Shown piece after piece: positions 4,668 through 5,540 of a stretch of DNA of 5,540 nucleotides; positions within the stretch are counted from its first letter, which is position 1; the number at the start of each line of letters is the position of its first letter. The notes below the pieces were generated by a model. That model was given only the letters and a program-made list of their open reading frames with translations, was not told the origin of the DNA and did not search any database. Source of the stretch: an uncultured Clostridia bacterium (GTDB lineage Bacteria > Bacillota > Clostridia > Oscillospirales > CAG-272); contig CAMZFG010000085.1 in NCBI GenBank assembly GCA_947306035.1, positions 1 through 5,540 of the forward strand, read 5' to 3'. A program made the position numbers and the translations under genes.

Positions 4668-5249
4668 TTAACCGAGCAGTCCTTTTATAAAGATCTCAAT
4701 GCCGATGGCGATCAGAATGACGCCGCCGAGTATCGTCGCCTTTCCGGCCAGGCGCGTGCCAAACCGCTTGCCCACGAACAGACCGATCAGACACAGAATA
4801 AAGGTGACCGTGCCGATCATCAGCGCCGCGGCGAGGGCGGTCGGGAACTTGTAGTCCGCAATGGTAAAACCGACCGAGAGGGCGTCGATGGAAGTGGCCA
4901 CGCCCTGTATCAGCAAGGTGCCGAACCCCAGCACGGCGACGGCCGCTTCTTCCTTGCGGCGTATGCCCTCGATCAGCATTTTGCCGCCCACGAAGAGGAG
5001 CAGCGCGAGGGCTATATAGGGCACCGCTTTCTGAAAGGCGGAAAAGCGTTCCGCGGCAAAATGCACCAGCACCCAGCCCGTCAGCGGCATCACGGCCTGA
5101 AACAGGCCGTAAACGCCCGCCACGGCGCACATGCGGGGCAGTTTCATGTCCGGCTCGCCGAGGCCGTTTGCCAGCGAAACGGAGAAAGCGTCCATCGCAA
5201 GCCCCACGCCGAGCAGAAGCGTATTCAACACGAACAAAAAGGCATCCAC
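4668..5249 (-). CDS. mntP: Manganese efflux pump MntP
   Basis: Inner-membrane exporter that protects against excess Mn(II). The 193 residues (family about 180-190) have six hydrophobic segments in two related halves. The signature aspartates are in LAMDAFSVSLANG (D20) and TSIDALSVGF (D122), with Gly-rich helices GVYGLFQAVMP and GGKMLIEG between. The GTG at 5249 is preferred: AAAGGAG (5267-5261 on the minus strand) lies 11 bases upstream and the promoter places the RNA start near 5279. An in-frame GTG at 5270 would add seven residues but would have a leader of only about nine bases and no ribosome binding site. The gene stands alone, convergent with the sporulation cluster and divergent from the ZTP riboswitch transcript. 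The stop is followed closely by the shared terminator. Confidence 0.95.
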   Translation of the reverse strand: MDAFLFVLNTLLLGVGLAMDAFSVSLANGLGEPDMKLPRMCAVAGVYGLFQAVMPLTGWVLVHFAAERFSAFQKAVPYIALALLLFVGGKMLIEGIRRKEEAAVAVLGFGTLLIQGVATSIDALSVGFTIADYKFPTALAAALMIGTVTFILCLIGLFVGKRFGTRLAGKATILGGVILIAIGIEIFIKGLLG

Positions 5250-5285
5250 GGGCAGTTTTTCTCCTTTCACCGTTCAAGTTTTTTC

Positions 5286-5314
5286 ATTTTATCACATCGC
5301 CTTTTTGCTGTCAA
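5286..5314 (-). promoter_or_regulatory. Sigma-A promoter of mntP
   Basis: On the minus strand TTGACA (5314-5309) and TAAAAT (5291-5286) are separated by 17 bases: a perfect -35 and a -10 one base from consensus. Transcription would start near 5279, about 30 bases before the mntP start. That leader is too short for a yybP-ykoY manganese riboswitch, the element that often controls this family. Any metal control would have to act on the promoter, for example through an MntR-like repressor, but I see no clear operator. Confidence 0.85.
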
Positions 5315-5339
5315 GCCCATATCGTTCGACAGACGAAAA

Positions 5340-5383
5340 CGGGGTCTTTGTTACTTTCGCACAAGAGCGCCCCGCTTCTTTTT
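5340..5383. other. Imperfect inverted repeat between the divergent promoters
   Basis: CGGGG (5340-5344) and TCTT (5345-5348) can pair with CCCCG (5370-5374) and AAGA (5363-5366), with a GCG bulge and a 14-base loop. A T-rich stretch (CTTCTTTTT, 5375-5383) follows on the plus strand and a short T run on the minus strand. It looks like a weak terminator, but no gene ends here on either strand. It may be a relic or an insulator between the mntP and riboswitch promoters. I see no coding sequence between 5315 and 5423. Confidence 0.3.
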
Positions 5384-5423
5384 CAGCACACCGCACAAAA
5401 GGGAGAAAAACGCGTTGATACGC

Positions 5424-5452
5424 TTGACAAAAAATAAGTATTATGATAGAAT
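5424..5452 (+). promoter_or_regulatory. Sigma-A promoter of the ZTP riboswitch transcript
   Basis: TTGACA (5424-5429) and TAGAAT (5447-5452) are separated by 17 bases. Transcription should start near 5459, so the RNA begins about a dozen bases before the first riboswitch helix. It diverges from the mntP promoter, with their -35 boxes 109 bases apart. Confidence 0.85.
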
Positions 5453-5470
5453 AATACCGTAAAAAAAGAG

Positions 5471-5540
5471 TTTCTGTGACTGACGGAACAGTGGGTCACC
5501 ACGAGGGAACAGAAATGATACACGCCGACCGTCTGGGCAC
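5471..5540 (+). promoter_or_regulatory. ZTP (pfl) riboswitch aptamer; expression platform beyond the window
   Basis: RNA sensor for ZTP and ZMP (AICAR phosphates), which build up when 10-formyl-tetrahydrofolate runs short. P1 is TTTCTGT (5471-5477) with ACAGAAA (5509-5515), seven perfect pairs. P2 is GTGG (5491-5494) with CCAC (5499-5502). The junction holds the conserved GUGACUG followed by ACGGAACA. The second subdomain GCC-GACCGUCUG-GGC (5524-5538) forms P3. Its loop CCGUC (5529-5533) is exactly complementary to GACGG (5482-5486), the family's pseudoknot, with A-C/G-U covariation relative to the common GGCGG/CCGCC form. The conserved CCGNCUGGGC end is present. The aptamer is essentially complete; the switch and its gene are outside. 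Known targets include purH, fhs, folD and folate transport genes. Confidence 0.93.

Noticed and set aside
5414..5461. TTG-start 15-codon leader peptide after AAGGGAG near 5400
   Set aside because: It lies across the promoter -35 and -10 boxes and ends at the predicted RNA start, so it would not be present in the transcript.
4662..5462. Plus-strand open frame opposite mntP
   Set aside because: It is His/Gln/Gly-rich without family features, whereas the minus strand encodes a clean MntP with conserved aspartates, its own promoter and a terminator.
1..5540. A mobile element, defence system, toxin-antitoxin pair, CRISPR array or tRNA
   Set aside because: No transposase or integrase frames, terminal repeats, repeat-spacer pattern or cloverleaf were seen. 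MazG here is the NTP pyrophosphohydrolase of the conserved cluster, with no mazE/mazF partner beside it.

Overview
The window is GC-rich in its genes, with AT-rich promoters of standard sigma-A type. It carries the conserved spore/division cluster known from Bacillus and Clostridia: flippase (YabM/SpoVB type) - mazG - HU - rqcP (yabO) - yabP - yabQ - divIC-like. YabP and YabQ are known only from endospore formers, so the source is most likely an endospore-forming Firmicute. HU between mazG and rqcP, and MazG without the methylase domain of Bacillus YabN, point to a GC-rich member of the Clostridia. This is inferred from gene content and order only.

Layout. Positions 2-70 hold the last 22 codons of an unidentified upstream gene. 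A TTG-start lipid-flippase gene (101-1870) and mazG (1707-2531) follow. The flippase frame as written runs 164 bases into mazG. HU (2640-2912) has its own promoter (TTGCAT-17-TAAAAT) and a perfect intrinsic terminator (2923-2952). rqcP begins 6 bases after that terminator's T-run with no visible ribosome binding site. yabP and yabQ overlap by ATGA. The yabQ frame as written runs 131 bases into a short divIC-like gene. A 69-codon gene of unknown function (4414-4623) ends the plus-strand block at a perfect bidirectional terminator. On the minus strand lies mntP, a manganese exporter, with a strong promoter and a leader of about 30 bases. At the right edge a second strong promoter drives a ZTP (pfl) riboswitch whose aptamer reaches the last base of the window. 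The controlled gene, probably for purine or one-carbon folate metabolism, is outside.

How the genes work together. MazG (NTP housecleaning), HU (nucleoid) and RqcP (rescue of stalled large ribosomal subunits) are vegetative maintenance functions. The flippase moves envelope precursors. YabP and YabQ act in spore cortex assembly, and the DivIC-like protein in septation.

The most interesting signals are regulatory. The yabP Shine-Dalgarno is buried in a hairpin made by read-through RNA, and a sigma-E-like promoter sits between the hairpin arms, so a sporulation transcript would start after the anti-SD arm and leave the site open. The 69-aa gene also has its Shine-Dalgarno inside a long hairpin. 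Two genes (flippase and yabQ) lack a stop at their expected ends, and each has a homopolymer A run nearby where a one-base shift restores a sensible end. No defence system, mobile element or CRISPR array was seen.
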